NCBI GenBank assembly: GCA_002737445.1
Contig: NSIR01000001.1
Span: forward strand, 95,288-159,287
DNA from: Nitrosarchaeum sp.
GTDB lineage: Archaea > Thermoproteota > Nitrososphaeria > Nitrososphaerales > Nitrosopumilaceae
Length of the DNA: 64,000 nt
Direction: 5' to 3'
The notes under the pieces are model-generated. The model made no database searches, was not told where the DNA came from, and saw only the letters and a list, made by a program, of their open reading frames with translations. Numbering within the stretch: the first letter of the stretch is position 1; each line of letters begins with the position of its first letter. Shown piece by piece: positions 63,092-64,000 of the stretch. The position numbers were made by a program, and so were the translations under genes.

Positions 63092-64000
63092 TTATTTTAA
63101 AATTACGCCTATATCCATTAAATTTGTATGTGTAAAATTGGTTTTAATATTACTTTTTTGTTTTTGAAAGAATTTTTCAGAATCACTATTTTTTAAAAAT
63201 TCTTTAATTATTGATTCGTCAATTTTGATATTTTCCATAATTGCACCTGCAAATAATGTATTTCCATCAATCCCATCTGTACCCATTGACGCAATAACTA
63301 TTTTTTTTAAATTTTGTGTATTTTTTAATAATCTTAAAACTAATTCTTGATTTCTTCCACCTGTTCCTTTACCAATTACTTCAACTGTAGTTTCACCACC
63401 AAAAATAAGACAAGTTTTTTGCTCATTTGGTATGTTTTCCATAATTGTTTTTGTCGCCTCTTTTATGTTCCCAAACACTTGTATTGTTTTTACCTGATAT
63501 CCTAATTCTTTGGCTTTAATTTCCATTGCATCAAGACAATCTTTGTTACTTGCAATTATGTAATTTTCCATATTTTTTTTTTTAGGTGTTTCTGGAATTT
63601 TTCCTTTAAATCCATCTTCTAAAATTTGTAAAACTTCTAATGAAATTTTATTTTGTAATTTGTATTTGTTGATTATATTTAATGCGTCTAGAAAAGTTGT
63701 ATTATCCATGTATGTCGTACCTGAGGCAATACTTGATAGATCATCTCCTTCAACATCTGACATCACAAGTCCAATTCCACGACATTTCATTTTTTCCACC
63801 AATTTACCGCCTTTAATTTTTGATAAATGCTTTCTAACACAATTAAATTCTTGAATGCTTGCACCTGATTTTAATAATAAATTAGTTACATAGATTTTAT
63901 CATCCAATGTTATGTTGTCTGGAATTGCAAGTAATGATGAACCTCCCCCTGAAACCAAAAAGATCACCAATTCATCTTCTCTTCTATTTTGAAGAAATTT
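63092..64000 (-). CDS. Glycerate 2-kinase, MOFRL family (N-terminus outside window)
   Basis: The frame is open to the right edge, so the N-terminus lies beyond it. Visible: a Gly-rich VSGGGSSLL loop close to the edge, GGKLVEKM, VMSDVEGDD, and the C-terminal GGETTVEVIGKGTGGRNQE and MGTDGIDGN blocks of the MOFRL domain. It phosphorylates glycerate to 2-phosphoglycerate, linking glycerate to central metabolism. Confidence 0.88.
   Translation of the reverse strand, partial: KFLQNRREDELVIFLVSGGGSSLLAIPDNITLDDKIYVTNLLLKSGASIQEFNCVRKHLSKIKGGKLVEKMKCRGIGLVMSDVEGDDLSSIASGTTYMDNTTFLDALNIINKYKLQNKISLEVLQILEDGFKGKIPETPKKKNMENYIIASNKDCLDAMEIKAKELGYQVKTIQVFGNIKEATKTIMENIPNEQKTCLIFGGETTVEVIGKGTGGRNQELVLRLLKNTQNLKKIVIASMGTDGIDGNTLFAGAIMENIKIDESIIKEFLKNSDSEKFFQKQKSNIKTNFTHTNLMDIGVILK

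Noticed and set aside
1-64000. Mobile elements, prophage or genomic island
   Set aside because: No transposase, integrase, terminal inverted repeats or tRNA-flanking direct repeats were recognised; gene content is housekeeping throughout.

Overview
This window is AT-rich, gene-dense archaeal chromosome, most likely from an ammonia-oxidizing Nitrososphaerota (Thaumarchaeota) of the Nitrosopumilus group. The evidence is archaeal information-processing genes (herA-nurA, rpo7-spt4, aEF1-beta, L40e, a Cdc48-type AAA ATPase, tRNAs without encoded CCA), many TTG/GTG starts, TATA-like boxes centred about 26 nt before start codons (leaderless mRNAs), membrane-anchored cupredoxins, and a full urease locus with a urea transporter. 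No amo genes lie in the window. No insertion sequence, prophage or CRISPR array was seen, so this reads as core chromosome.

Layout. 1-2.1 kb: herA (cut by the left edge) and nurA, DNA end resection. 2.2-4.3 kb: two exported proteins. 4.3-8.3 kb: NAD synthesis (nadX, nadA, nadC) around a nickel transporter and a 12-bp tandem repeat. 8.3-13.5 kb: spt4-rpo7, an Mrp/Nbp35 Fe-S carrier, GTP-dependent dephospho-CoA kinase, a SprT-like protein, a proton-pumping pyrophosphatase and a candidate C/D-box sRNA. 13.5-20.4 kb: DUF2024, JAMM protease, membrane cupredoxin, heme O synthase, then a five-gene minus-strand run (GGR-family reductase, zinc-finger protein, aEF1-beta, cdc48, winged helix). 20.4-27.8 kb: pth2, a beta-propeller secreted protein, truD and many small membrane or zinc-binding proteins.

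27.8-35.7 kb is the urea module: ureD(H), ureG, ureF, ureE on minus, divergent from ureA, ureB, ureC on plus, followed by an SSS-family urea transporter and a zinc/membrane protein. With the nickel transporter at 6.7 kb it forms a path from external urea to cytoplasmic ammonia and CO2, the energy and carbon substrates of this kind of organism.

36-50 kb: alcohol dehydrogenase, a YyaL-type thioredoxin-domain protein, hypotheticals, a DEAD-box helicase with a striking 5' leader, DsbA-like protein, tRNA-Thr, pyruvoyl arginine decarboxylase, oligoendopeptidase F, soluble pyrophosphatase and an intron-bearing tRNA-Val. 50-64 kb: L40e, sucCD, a Dps-like ferritin, ileS, purD, folate one-carbon genes (5-formyl-THF cyclo-ligase, folD), purN, an MBL-fold nuclease and a partial glycerate kinase.

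The signals most worth following are two mutually exclusive hairpins in the DEAD-box helicase leader (43395-43429), a non-canonical 18-nt intron in the variable loop of tRNA-Val(CAC), a zinc-ribbon protein with recently duplicated ends joined by a repetitive Gly/Ser/Arg linker, and a set of very small proteins (about 27-60 aa), several preceded by well-placed TATA boxes.
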